A stretch of 64,000 nt of DNA from Cordilura impudica (lineage: Eukaryota; Arthropoda; Insecta; Diptera; Scathophagidae): contig OY821517.1 of NCBI GenBank assembly GCA_963682025.1, positions 105,445,972 through 105,509,971 of the forward strand, read 5' to 3'. The notes under the pieces are model-generated. The model searched no databases. It worked only from the letters and a program-made list of their open reading frames with translations, and was not told the origin of the DNA. Made by a program: the position numbers and the translations under genes. Of this stretch, positions 12,131 to 23,280 are shown one piece after another (the stretch's first letter is position 1; every line of letters starts with the position of its first letter).

Positions 12131-12269
12131 CATACTACTCAACTAACGGTTAAGTTAGTTTATTGTTTATTACTTTTGTTTTTGTTTGTTACGATTATTA
12201 TATTTTTGGCTTATTACATATTAGTCATATTTCCGAAATGGCACGCGGTTGTTACTTTTCGATATTGAA

Positions 12270-12960
12270 AATGAAAAATACAAAATAACTACTTTTTAGG
12301 AAGAAGGTGTTAGTTTTCGCGGAATTCCTCGAAGATTAAACCAGTCCGAAATTTTTTCAAAAAAATTCATGAAGAAATACCTCACGAATGTGGTCTAAAG
12401 TGTCTCCATGGACAGTAAATCACATAGTACAGAAGTCTTCAGTAAAAAGGCGTCAAAAAAATTAAGAATATGCCAAGTTTACTGGCTCAGCACGTTTGCT
12501 TCTTACTAAAAATAATATTAGTACCGATTGGGATAAGGTCAGTATATTTTTGCAAACTGTAGTGAACATATTTTGGAAAAAAAAAATTCAAATAATTTTT
12601 TCCGATGAGAACAAATATAACTTAGACGGTCCGAATGGTTACAATTCGTACTAGAGAGATTTACATAAAAAATCACGAGATTTTTTCAAAAGTAACAAAA
12701 TGAATTCGACAGAACACACAACTCATCCCTAGACAAATTTCATCGATGAAAAACATCGTGAAAAAAATATGATACTGTTAACCCAGTAACCAGACTCGCG
12801 TATGCATAGAGTGATTGGGAGACAATCACAAATTATGTTCGTTTCACCTTTGTACATACAGTGAATGTCAATTAAAATCGTACAGAAACTGTGGGCTGGG
12901 AATTTGTTTATTAATTTCCCCACCAAACAATTTTCCTACGCCAAATATGGTTAAAAATAT
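12270..12960 (+). pseudogene. Tc1-like transposase relic
   Basis: Frame-broken. The clearest segment is FSDENKYNLDGPNGYNSY at about 12600-12650, containing the first catalytic Asp region of Tc1 transposases, followed by RDLHKKSRDFF. The same family recurs at 63250-63620. A possible N-terminal GVSFRGIPRRLNQSE-like stretch starts near 12310. No terminal repeats were defined. Confidence 0.6.
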
Positions 12961-13149
12961 TAGAAAATATTTGAATAATGTTTCAAAAAAGTGGAAATGC
13001 GACAGCACGTTGAAATGCACGAAGATGTGACGTCACTAAAATTCTACTGTTGATAATTCAAATTAGATTACGGGGAAATCAGGGCACAGAGTTGTCTCCG
13101 GAGATTTATTAAGAGTTTTATAAGATTTGAGCATTAAAATTTTAAAAAA

Positions 13150-14760
13150 TTAAGCAATTTACCATCATAAAAAAGAAAAGAGGACCGCAGCACTATTCAG
13201 TACATAAAAAGGCATAAAGAAAACAATCGGTCCAATAAGAAGCTGACTGCTGCATATGAAAGGTGGATAGTACGTCAAGTAAAAGAAACCCCATTAACAA
13301 TGAGCTTAAAATTTATCTCTAAAAGGACGTCAATGATTCCACGGTAAGAAGAGTGCTTCGTAAAACAATTTTCATAGCTGAATTGCTCGCAAGAAGCCAT
13401 TCATCAATCAGCGCAATAGACGCAAACGGCAGGAATTTGCCTGCGAATACCAATCTACGGAATGATGTTACTTTTCACGGATGAATCCAAATTAAAACAA
13501 GTAAGAAAATTATAGTCGGTCTAGACCGACTATACGATACCCTATACCATGCGTTTAGAAACCCTATCTCTTAGGCCCAACTAACTGGACATAGAAAATA
13601 AGCAAAAATCAAATTTGAGTGGGATTTTTATTAATTTTTTTGGCTGCAGATATGAAAAAGTTCATATCGGATTCTATATCTATATGGGTACTAGGTCTAA
13701 AAATGGACCGATCCTGATCATGTTTGGTAAAGTCTTTTGTATTTTGCAAAAATATATATACAAACAAAATTTGTTTTTTAATAGATTTAAGTGAAGATCG
13801 GGAAGCAGCTCTATATGGCGCCAAAGGGATCATTTTTGGACTACTCATTAGTGGATGTAATGAACGCATACAAACCCAATTTGAGTAAGATCTATATGAC
13901 AATTTGGATCTTATGGCAATTTATGTCGATTTCATAGGGGTAATTTGTATGGGGGCTAGGTCTGAACATGGACCGATTCTCACCAATTTCAATAGCGTTC
14001 ATCCCATGGCCGATGAAAGCTTACATACCAAATTTCATCAAAATATATTCATATTTGCGACCTGCAGTTTGATTACAAGCTTTACATGGACACACAGACG
14101 GACGGACGGACGGACGGACATTGTTAAATCAACTCAAAAAGTGTTTCTGATTCGATCGGTATAATTAAAGATGGGTCTAGGTCAAATATTTTTGGTTGTT
14201 ACAAACAGCAGCACAAAGTCATTATACCCAAACCACATAGTGGTATAGGGTATAAATATGTCAATGAAAATGGAAACAAACAGTGTAGAGAAAAACAAAT
14301 AAGCAGATGTTGATAGCTAATTTACGTGGAACTGTCAAATACGGAGGTGGGTCTGTTATGGTGTGGGACTGTATGATAGCGCACGAGGTCCATAATTTAG
14401 TTTTTATCGACGGGATTATGAACCAGTATTGCTATATACATAGATATCCTCAAACGAATTTTGATACCCCAGTGCTGAAAAAATGGGCATCCGAGCCACT
14501 TTCAAGCTTTATGTGGACCACGTCCGCAAACACAGCTCATTCAATGGCCGGACATGAGCAATCTTTAACTGCCCAAAAGTATTAAGAAATTCCACATAGT
14601 CTCCGGATATGAATTTTATCGAGCATCTTTGGCATCAACTCGACATAAAAATACGAAAATATAAAATTTCGAATAAATCTTACCTTAAGAAGGCTCTTGA
14701 ACCATAGTGGAACAAAATCAGCGTCGAAACGTGCAAAAAGTTAGTCAACGAAATACTAAC
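13150..14760 (+). pseudogene. Tc1-like transposase, split by a HINE-like element
   Basis: Left part (about 13170-13497): a helix-turn-helix segment with STVRRVLRKT-like spacing, then FTDESKLN at 13476-13497, the first catalytic Asp. Here it stops at a HINE-like element (13498-14256) and resumes at about 14257 with NENGNKQCREKQISR. It then continues with KYGGGSVMVWDCM at about 14340, the second-Asp region IDGIMNQYCY near 14407, and a C-terminal WNKISVETCKKLVNE near 14710-14750. The two parts are collinear with other Tc1 proteins. Frameshifts make it inactive. Confidence 0.75.
13498..14256 (+). mobile_element. HINE-1: complete DINE/mini-me-like non-autonomous Helentron
   Basis: Hallmarks: CAAGTAAGAAAAT start; a perfect 24-nt palindrome at 13511-13534 (TATAGTCGG...CCGACTATA); subterminal inverted repeats ATACCCTATACCA (13537-13549) and its inverse (14241-14253); a (CGGA)n, that is (GTCY)n, microsatellite at about 14096-14116; and end GGTATAGGGTATAAA. 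This architecture (subTIRs, palindrome before a TTACTTG/CTTG end, GTCY microsatellite) is that of Drosophila DINE-1 and mini-me elements, classed as Helentron-associated interspersed elements. The element encodes no protein; its conserved 80-90 codon frames are by-products of a young repeat family. Confidence 0.85.
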
Positions 14761-14886
14761 TTATTTTTTTTTTTTAATACATGTTCTGTACGATTTTAAT
14801 TGAACGCTAAATTCTTGAGTAGTGAACATGAAATATTATTTGTTTTGTTTAGTGACCCATTTAATTTCCTCCATTTTTATGTTTAA

Positions 14887-15474
14887 GGTATGACCTGCGG
14901 TTCAAACTCACAAAAAGAACGTTTTCTAAAAGTGCTGTAGCTCAGTTGTTTTACAATCTATCCCTCCCAGAGCGATGAAAATGGGTACGTAAAAATGAGA
15001 AGGCAAACGGGGTGTCGTTTTTCTTGAGAACCAGGTGAAGTATCGAAATTCGGCGGGCGGCATTTTGTTGGTAATCACGTCAGACAGGGCTTGAACTAGG
15101 ATATTTTCAAAATATAAAAAACTGACAAAATGATGGGATTTAAAAAAAAAATCAAAAATCTCCCGGAAGTAAAGTTAACCCAATTATCCTAGTTCAGAAC
15201 CTGCCTGACGTGATTACCTACAAAACGCCGCCGTCGCATCTTGATTCGACTTCTCGTTCTCGAGAAAAACGACACCCCATTTTGAGAAAAGTGATTTCGA
15301 GAAAAACGCATTTAAAGTTTTATTACAAGAATTTTCTATATACATATATAGCTCTGAAACTCCAAAAATAATTCGAATTTTAAAAAATCCCTTTAGGGTA
15401 TTATTTATGATGGATTTTAGAAGACATTTATGAAAAAAATCGAAAAAAAAAATTGTTTAACTTCAGGTCATACC
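14887..15474. mobile_element. TTAA-flanked fold-back MITE, 588 bp
   Basis: Ends GGTATGACCTG and CAGGTCATACC are flanked by TTAA at 14883-14886 and 15475-15478. Inside, two arms of about 100 bp (about 15002-15104 and 15187-15285) are imperfect inverted copies: ACGGGGTGTCGTTTTTCTTGAG against CTCGAGAAAAACGACACCCC, and TAATCACGTCAGRCAGG against CCTGCCTGACGTGATTA. The TTAA target and length fit a piggyBac-mobilised MITE. Confidence 0.7.
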
Positions 15475-15599
15475 TTAAATAATAAGCTGAAATATTAAAG
15501 AAATTATACTTAATTTGATTAATTTAAAACACACTTTAAACACACTTCTAAGCAGTACGTAATCATTACTTTAGATGTGTATGACTTTAAGAGACACTC

Positions 15600-15680
15600 A
15601 CTATAATATGCCACAACCAATCTTCGAGCTCATCTCCAACAACGGAGGCCCTACGCACTATTCGTTTAAAAATAGTTTTT
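15600..15680 (+). pseudogene. possible Tc1 transposase C-terminal tail
   Basis: The translation NMPQPIFELISNNGGPTHY resembles the usual Tc1 C-terminus (MPRR...AKGGPTKY type). It may be the displaced end of the Tc1 relic at 13150-14760, separated by the TTAA MITE, or an independent fragment. Confidence 0.35.
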
Positions 15681-15939
15681 AGTTTTAATTCGTAATGTTT
15701 TTTATTTTAATTTTAATGTTAATATTTGGAATTGCTGCCAAAATTTTGCACCGTGAAAAGAACAAACTTTTTGTTAAAAATTTGAATAAAAATAATTTAT
15801 TTTAAGAAAACCTCTTGGATTCTTGTAGTTTCAATATTGCTTTAAATTTGTGGTCATTCGGTTTTTTGAAATACACCTCTAAAAATCAAATCTTTTGAAA
15901 ATTGGAATGCAGATATAATATTGCACCAAAGTGTATACC

Positions 15940-16055
15940 AACTTTCATAAACACATAGACGGATGGACGGACAAGGCGAAATCGACTCAGAAAATGATTC
16001 AAACCTCAGAAAAAAACACCCATTATACCCTGACCACAGAGTGGTATATGGTATT
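15940..16055 (+). mobile_element. small HINE-like fragment
   Basis: ACACATAGACGGATGGACGGACA, CGAAATCGACTCAGAAAATGATT and CATTATACCCTGACCACAGAGTGGTAT reproduce the right third of the HINE-like family. Confidence 0.5.
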
Positions 16056-17199
16056 AGAAGTGCTCAGAATCTGAGAATTTTTCTAAACGTAAAAGGGCTC
16101 AGAAACGGAAATTTTTTTATACGAAGAAAAAAAATGCTTAGAATCTAAAAAAAAAACATATATTGAGCACTACAAAATGACTCTTTAGCTTAAGAAGTAT
16201 TTGAAAAAAAAAATATATAATTTTGATAAAGGCAATTAGTTATCGTGACGAAAAGTATTTTTCTTAACAGTTTATTTGTTGAGAGATTCACACAATTCTT
16301 TGAAAATATCTGTAAATTAATTAAAATTAAAATTACTTACCTTATGTGTTAATAAATCCTTCGAAAAACGTATTCACACTAGGCTTATTCTCGAGGTCTC
16401 GTTTAGAGCTATCGATGCTTTTTCGTTATATTCTTTTCAACATTCCAAGACTAAGATGGGCTAATAATGTTGGTGGTGTGTGTTGTTTCAGACTTAAACG
16501 TTAATTTATGATGTTTCATTTTCTTTAGCTACGTACGTAGAAATTGCATTGCGTTGCAGCATATTTTTTTTTGTTTTGTTTTGGAGTTTCAATAATATTT
16601 CGTTTTTGTAAGAAATTTATTGTTATAAGACAAAGTAGACAAAGTACAAATATGGTGGATGGATGAATGAATGAACGAATGGACGAACGACATGTTCATT
16701 CCGAGACGTCCGATGTGCAATAAGGATCCTCATTTCGTGAGTTAAATAACGTATTTTTATTTTGGAGCGCATTTTCTGTTTCGTTATACTAGTTTAATAA
16801 AGTATGGTGGATTTTAAAAAGGTCATGTGCATTTTATAGTGGATGTAAATAAAAATTAATGTTGTTGCAAGTTTTCCAAAATTTTTTTTTTATTTTGAAA
16901 AAAATTTTATATTTTGCTGTAGAGAGGAGCGAAATGATTATGCTTGTTGAGTAGAGGAGCAAAATGACATATACAATAGTGTTTTGTTGTTGTTTTAGTT
17001 GTCAAAACGTGCTATTTGTGTGTGCTTCAATGATATTGATGATGTTTGTTGTTTGTTATTATATTAATAATTTCAAACAAAACATTCTTGTTGCAGGTTC
17101 GAAAGATTTCATAAATAAACGAGCAACTAGCATTTTTTTAAATTTTGAATTTTGTTTTTTTTTCTTCAAATTAATGTTCAAGATTGTGAAAGGTACATA
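16056..17199. other. AT-rich intergenic sequence with minor simple repeats
   Basis: Contains a short degenerate GAAT/GGAC repeat at about 16650-16690. No gene was recognised; the frames near 16964-17307 sit opposite each other in AT-rich DNA. Confidence 0.4.
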
Positions 17200-17747
17200 T
17201 AGTGAGTCACAGTGGAAATGGCCCACCTTTAAAAAGGTGCAATTTGTTAATAACATAATATTAAAAAAATAATAATTTAAATGTACATATCTTAAAAGTT
17301 GGTTCAATTAGTCACATTTGCTCTCATTATGTATATGGGTAAATCCGAAAAAATGTATACCAAGGACAGAGTTTTATAGTTGTCAAAACTGCATATATTT
17401 GTCAATGGTATAATGGGCTTTATTAGGAATGACAAGACTACATCTACATCTACCTCGTGTTTTTATTTATTTTTCTATAATACATGTATGTTGTTTAGAT
17501 GTTCCTAAAAATGGTAAAGGTAACCAAATGCGTTTTCCGTTCTATTAGAAACTTAAAATATACATATTTAATTGTTTAGAATTAGATATAAAAAACGCCT
17601 TGGAGGGCCATTCGATAGATATAAATACTATTAAGTAAAAATGGGCACACGATATGCCGCAATTTGTTTTCCCTCAATCGACCTAGGTTCGCAAAGAGAG
17701 CCAATAGTGCACTTAACATATATATATATGTATATCAATATCTATAA

Positions 17748-18114
17748 TCTATATTAATAGGCTAGGCGATTTCTTGTGACCGATGTTCTGTTCTACCGTT
17801 TTATCCTGATTTTGACCAAACGTATATTATTTGAAAGGTATTTCTTTTTAGCCGTTTTGCAGATTTACAGATTTTTAAATTTTTTCCTTTATTTTGAGCA
17901 AATTGCATTTAAAGTGTTAGTAACACATACATTAAATAAAATTATACAATGCTATGTGTGTGTTTATTAAATTTGTTAATGTGTTTGTAATAAAAATGAG
18001 TTTGTTTTTTGTGTTGATTGTGAATTGATTAGCATACCTTTAGGGTCTTTTTTTAAAGAAAAAATAAAATTTCCTAGAATTTGCACTCGAATTTCGAGGG
18101 CTGGAATCTGCTAG
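17748..18114 (+). mobile_element. non-autonomous Helitron, copy 1
   Basis: Starts TCTATATTAATAGGCTAGGC after an A and ends in a short palindrome (CTCGAATTTCGAG) followed by GGCTGGAATCTGCTAG and a T, giving the canonical 5'-TC, hairpin, CTAG-3' and A/T insertion site. Length is 367 bp; three other copies lie in this window (18403-18770, 53755-54120, 60078-60447). No coding capacity. Confidence 0.85.
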
Positions 18115-18402
18115 TATACAGAAAAATACGATCGACAAAGTATGTAGCGTCCGCAACGACATTAAATTATTCTAAAATATTTTTAAAACATTTCTGTATC
18201 TCCGTCCAATTTTGTCGATTTTTTAAACAAAACCTGCTACAGTGCCAGGTAAGTGCAGTAGTTGCAAAAAAGACATACAAGATACGCTAGTTCTATTGCT
18301 GTATATTAATACGATGGACGAAAATGTTAAATGGAAACATTGGATAATGCTTACTAACCGGATGATGTAAAACAGCATAGAAGGCCCCCATCAAATGATT
18401 TA

Positions 18403-18770
18403 CTAGCAGATTCCAGCACTCGAAATTCGAGTGCAATTTCTAGGTAACTTTATTTCTCAACTTAGCCAATTCACAAATCAACACTTTTTTGGTTTATTAT
18501 TATTCTGAATGAAGATAACAAACTCATTAACAAACCCATTAACAAATTTAATAATCATACACATAGCATATGTATAATTTTATGTATGTGTTGTAATGTA
18601 ATTTAAATGTAATTTAATCAAATTAAGGGAAAAAATTTAAAAACCTGTAAATCTGGTGAACAGCTAACATGAAATACCTTTCAAATAATATACGTTTGGT
18701 CAAAATCGGAATATAACGGTAGAACAAAACATCGGTAACAAGAAATCGCCTAGTCTATTAATATTGTAGA
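18403..18770 (-). mobile_element. non-autonomous Helitron, copy 2 (inverted relative to copy 1)
   Basis: Minus-strand copy of the same family. The TC start is at 18770 after A on that strand and CTAG ends at 18403 before T. Lies only 288 bp from copy 1 in opposite orientation. Confidence 0.85.
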
Positions 18771-19032
18771 TAATTTGAATTGAACTCTCAATTGCCAACT
18801 TTGAGAAACTTTTATATCTGAATTTGAGTTAAAATCAGCTCATTTTAGTTATACACAAGTAACTATGTTTAAATTAAAAAGCTTCAATTCAAAACCTAAT
18901 AAATTATAAGAAGCATTACACAATTCTTTAAAGAATTTGCAGTGAATTGTTCTGAATGGAATTTTTTCGCTTCATCTCACGGTAAAGGTTCAGTATACGT
19001 ATAAGCTTTTGTAGCGCGGAAAGTTTGGCAAC

Positions 19033-19266
19033 TTGCACGATCACAAAATCTTAAAAAAAAAATGCTCGGGGCTTTTACGTACTAGTAAAGCGAATATAAA
19101 TATTTTCTTAAATCATATTTCTATAAAGGACATTAAACCTACAACACAAGAAATAGCCCAAAACTGGTTAAATATAAGAAATATACCTGGTGTGAAATCA
19201 AATCATTATTTTGCGGACCATTCTAATGATCCCACCATTGAAATGGCACGTAAAGTAGTCAATTAA
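19033..19266 (+). CDS. unidentified 77-codon ORF, possible transposon protein tail
   Basis: The translation is better than background: an SIKDIKPTTQEIAQNWLNIR stretch followed by NIPGVKSNHYFADHSNDP, with low homopolymer content, ending at TAA 19264-19266. The coding look may extend upstream of the ATG, where the frame is cut. It sits among the TGTAACGTCCGCAAC motif copies. I do not recognise the family; a transposase C-terminus or a captured exon are both possible. Confidence 0.3.
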   Translation: MHDHKILKKKCSGLLRTSKANINIFLNHISIKDIKPTTQEIAQNWLNIRNIPGVKSNHYFADHSNDPTIEMARKVVN

Positions 19267-19944
19267 ATATTAAATACAAAATTAAATAACATTTTTAAAA
19301 GAATGTTGAAGTAAATGAATATTGTTGTTTTATTTACATAAATAAGATAGTAGCAAAAAGTGTAACGTCCGCAACAGACGATTTTTTTAATTTTTGGATG
19401 AATTAATAAATTTATAGTCTTCAAATATTCCTCTTTCTTTTACGAATTTCGATTTTTCTGGTTACTTTGCAACAAAATTTGCTAAAAATTATGCGAATGC
19501 ATGTTGACGTCCAAACCTATTTCCGCTCTTTGTAACGACCGCAACGGCACTTTCGGCACAAACATTGTTTTCCTCAAAAATAGTTAAGTAAATAATTCAA
19601 TGTCATTTCAAAGTACTCTCAAAGAACTGTTTCTGTTGAAGGTTATAGGCAAATATCGCATTCGGAACGCCAACGAGATAAATAAAAGCACGTACGAATG
19701 TAACTTCCGCAACACAGGATTTACCCATATACAACTATAACAAAATGTAAGATTAAAGAGAATATATCTATTCTTAATCTCACAGTGAAAATGGGCGAGT
19801 TGAAAGAAATCGCTCAATAACGTTATATTTAAAATTAAAGAAAAGAAATTAGTGTTATGATTTTTTTTAATTTAAGTTCAGTGCAAATTCATTAGACTTG
19901 ATAAAACTTGATAATAAATCGCGTTTTTTAGAATATATTACAAA

Positions 19945-20560
19945 ATGGGTCGGTCACATTACAATTTATGTAAGAAAATTAAATGGAAAAAATCAGCGGC
20001 TGATGTAGTAATCTTAAAAATAGCTCGTGGAACGGTGAAAAATATAATTAAAAGATTTAAAGAAGGAAAACAAATTGTAAATAAACTAAAAATGAGTTTA
20101 AAAAAATTTCTTCTTCGAGGGATGCACGTTGGATGCTGCAAAAAACAAAAAAATAACCTATGATTAAGTGGATCACAAGTTCCAATCCAGAAACAATGCG
20201 AAGGGATCCTCAGATTTGTTGGCTTGAATGGAAATATTGTTGGAGTTCGCCTATAACTACGTGCTAAACGATTTGTCGTTTTGGGAAAACGTTTTATTTG
20301 TGGATGAGTGCAAATTTAATAGTTTTGGTTCCGATGGACAAAGCCAATGAGGAGAAGCCGTGAGCAGTTAAATCCCAATATCAGGGTAACGATAAGAGAG
20401 TGGATATTGTACAACTGTCCAAGAGTAATCAAAACTCCACCACATTACCCGGACTTATTGTTGAAAACTTATATAATAAACTGGAGTTAGAAATTCGAGC
20501 TTTACATGATGAATGGAAGAAATTTTCCCAGATTTTACAAAAAAAAAAAAAAAAATAATA
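19945..20560 (+). pseudogene. Tc1-like transposase relic
   Basis: The N-terminal helix-turn-helix half is open for 72 codons from 19945 (ILKIARGTVKNIIKRFKEGK is the second helix-turn-helix with its linker), then frames break. WEKVLFVDECKFNSFGSDG near 20280-20335 carries the first catalytic Asp region. The third catalytic region is too degraded to read. The right TIR at about 20770-20798 belongs with it. Confidence 0.65.
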
Positions 20561-20798
20561 GTGGAGCCAATCCCTAATAGAGCAAAAAAACAATTTTTCT
20601 TAATATTAAATTAACTGGGTCATTTTCAATGTGAGCTAATGTTTGCGATACTTTCTTTAAATATCTAATAAATAAATATTGTTGTTTAAGTAAAACTGAT
20701 TGAAAAATTATTTTTTTATACTAATAAATAAACAAAAAAATATATAAAAAAAAAAATTTTAATTTTCAAAGGAGGGCCATTTTCTCTCTGACTCGCTG

Positions 20799-22572
20799 TA
20801 ATTTGCTTTATAAATGTTATAATTTTCTTCTTGTTTTTTGTAACAAAATAAAACAAAATATAAAAACTTTTCCCAATTTTTGTTAATAAAAGCTTTGTAA
20901 ATGATTAAAATGTTATAAGTTTCAAAAGTGCATTTTAGTAGCTCAATTATGATTATATCATTTACAACAAAAAATTATAATTATACAAGCTTAATATGTA
21001 ATAAAAAAAAAATAAAAACTAAATTGTTTAACAGGATCAACAGCATTATTAGCAAATAGTGGTGGGTTGATAATAAATATATATATATATATATATATAT
21101 TTTTTTTATTTGCTTTAGTCAAGCATAATTTGAGGGGCTATAAACCTAAAGCAACTCTTATTTTGACATCGTGCTATTGGTTTAATAGTTTATCAAGTTG
21201 TTTAAATTTATGTGATCCATAAATTTTGCATTTTCAGTTTTTATATAGCAGCAAAAGCATTATAGATTTAATGGGCAGCAAACAGATTTTTTTTGGTTTG
21301 TTTTCAAAGTAATTGTAGAGCAACAAAAAATGTACAAACAGCATGCAGTATTCAAAATAAACCATAAAAAAATTAATGGCCAAAAAAGAAAAAGAAAAAA
21401 AAAAGGATTATTAGATGAGTTTTTAGGAAATTATGTGTGTGTTTGTTAATTAAGATATGTATGTATGTATGTGTGTTTGAGTTAGTTGCAATAAAATATG
21501 TTAATAAAAATAAAAGAGAAAATAATAAATCAACTTAAAACTGTTAATGAAAAAGAAAAATAAGATTCTCCATTGAAATATTAAAAACAATTTAAAATTA
21601 AGTATTAATTTGTGTGTTAAATTGCAGTTAGTTTTTTTATTGTTAAAATAAGTTGTTATTTTAAATTATGTGTTTAAAGTGATGTTCATGTTAATGTTTA
21701 TAATACTTTAGATGCTGCTTTTCATGTTTACTTTGGTTTGTAACTTGGCTAAGATCGGTTGAATTTTCAATTTATTCTGTCACATATTTATTGAAAGTGT
21801 TTATTTTTTTCTTAAAAGACAATTTTTTTTTAACAAAATTATGTTATAGTTTCATAATTTAAGAGCTTATTTCAAATTCTTCAGATTTTGGGTTCAATTT
21901 ATTAAAATACATATTTTATAAAGCTGTAGTAAAATTAATAAGTGCCTTTAAATTTTAAACCACAAAGAATTTTTTGTTTAGTTCAGCCGCTTGGAAAAAA
22001 TTTAACGAAGCGGAATTAAAAAAAAATTTTCTCCCTATTCTGTAACTAGAAAGATTTTATGAAACACTGTTTTTTTTTATTTTATACAGATAAAATTTTC
22101 AGACTAACGTGTAAGTTATATATGTCTTCCTCTAAAGTTCTGGATTTCAAAAAGCATCTTTATCATGTAACTTTCAATGAACTCTGTCCAGCAGTGAACA
22201 TTATCTCCAAATAATGCTGGAACTAAGTCAATTACAAATCAAATTATTCATAAGTTGTGCATAACAAAAATAATGCGGCTTTTAAATCTAATTTTAAATT
22301 TCAATTTTAATTTTTTAGGTTTGAAGCTTGATTTAATCAAGCTACCTGAACAAGTCTGTTTAATACACAAACTAGAACGTCAAATGAAGTAAAATATTAA
22401 ATTTCCACCGATATCTATTATAGACTAGCTTTATTGGATATTGATAGGATTTATGATCTACTATCAGATAGCACAAGTCTGCAAAATTAAAACTTGTGTC
22501 CGTACAGACATCTGAAGGTGTATTCTTAAGTTTTTACGCTGATTCTGTATCTAGAGCAGAGTTTTTCTTATA
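20799..22572. other. AT-rich intergenic sequence with (TA)n microsatellite
   Basis: Holds a (TA)n run at about 21077-21102, short GT-rich runs near 21430-21480 and poly-A/T tracts. No gene was seen. Confidence 0.5.
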
Positions 22573-23280
22573 AAGGGTGGACCAAAAATAACGCATGATA
22601 TTAATTGTGAATCATACCTTAACGTCAAGTTTTTTGACTACTTTATTGGACATAATCCGTTTCAGTCTTTGACATATTTAACTATGGAGAGGTACACCAT
22701 TGAGCAGCGCATTTAGATTGTTGAAGCCTTTTATGAAAATGATCGTTCCAATCAAAATGCATTTCGTGCACTTCGTGATTTTTTTGGTCTGCATAACCGA
22801 CCGATTGATAATGGATTTGTTATGGCCAGAATTTGAGGATATGTATCTGGACGATATGTGGTTCCAACAGGACGGTGCCACTTATAACACTTCCCACGAA
22901 ACAATGGCTCTTTTGCGCGAGAAATTCGTGGCGATGTCAATTGGCAGCCAAGATCATGTGACTTGACTCCATTAGACTTCATTCTTTGGGGATTATTTAA
23001 AAGAAAAAGTGTACTTCAATAAGCCAAGAACAATTTAATAGCTAAAGAATAAGATAATTCGGCACATTAAAGACATTGAACCTCAATTATGCTTCAGCGT
23101 CATCGAAAATATGGAGAGAGGTAAGCGACCGAAGCCGTGGGGAGGATTTGGGCGATATTTTTTTTCACACATAATTGCCATAGATCCTTTATCATAATAA
23201 AGAAAACTCAAGATAATTCTTTGAAAACTTTTTATTTTATTTGCAATTTACATTGTGTATTGAAAATGGTTCATCCTGTA
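22573..23280 (+). mobile_element. mariner-type deletion derivative
   Basis: Imperfect inverted ends (AAGGGTGGACCA at the left, TGGTTCATCCTG at the right) next to TATA suggest TA insertion. The transposase starts at 22684 (MERYTIEQRI, stop, IVEAFYENDRSNQNAFRALR), jumps after LHNRPID to the catalytic segment MWFQQDGATYNTSHETM near 22856, and then has a CDLTPLDFILWGLFK segment near 22960-23000 in another frame, the last catalytic region. The middle third of the protein is deleted. A minus-strand relic of the same family is at 62940-63175. Confidence 0.7.

Larger units (their letters stand above)
18143..19713 (+). repeat. four dispersed copies of a TGTAACGTCCGCAAC motif
   Basis: Copies start at 18143 (TGTAGCGTCCGCAAC), 19361 (TGTAACGTCCGCAAC), 19531 (TGTAACGACCGCAAC) and 19699 (TGTAACTTCCGCAAC), all in the same orientation. 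The last three are 170 and 168 bp apart. Flanks are not otherwise obviously alike. They may be subterminal binding sites of an unrecognised element that Helitron copy 2 later entered. Confidence 0.5.
17200..20798 (+). mobile_element. candidate composite Tc1-like element with matching outer TIRs
   Basis: Left end YAGTGAGTCACAGTGGAAATGGCCCACC (from 17200, preceded by TA) is an imperfect inverse of the right end GGAGGGCCATTTTCTCTCTGACTCGCTG (ending 20798, followed by TA). The right part contains the relevant transposase relic (19945-20560). Between the left TIR and the transposase lie two Helitrons and about 1.8 kb of other sequence, so if this is one element it has been inflated by later insertions. 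The alternative is two unrelated solo ends of the same family. Confidence 0.45.

Noticed and set aside
13904..14164. Conserved 80-90 residue frame beginning MDLMAIYVDFIGVICMG, recurring at 50250-50474, 51061-51333, 52943-53182 and 56921-57112
   Set aside because: It recurs only because the HINE-like elements are young and similar; the frame crosses the (GTCY)n microsatellite, has no domain and is broken in older copies at neutral-looking positions.
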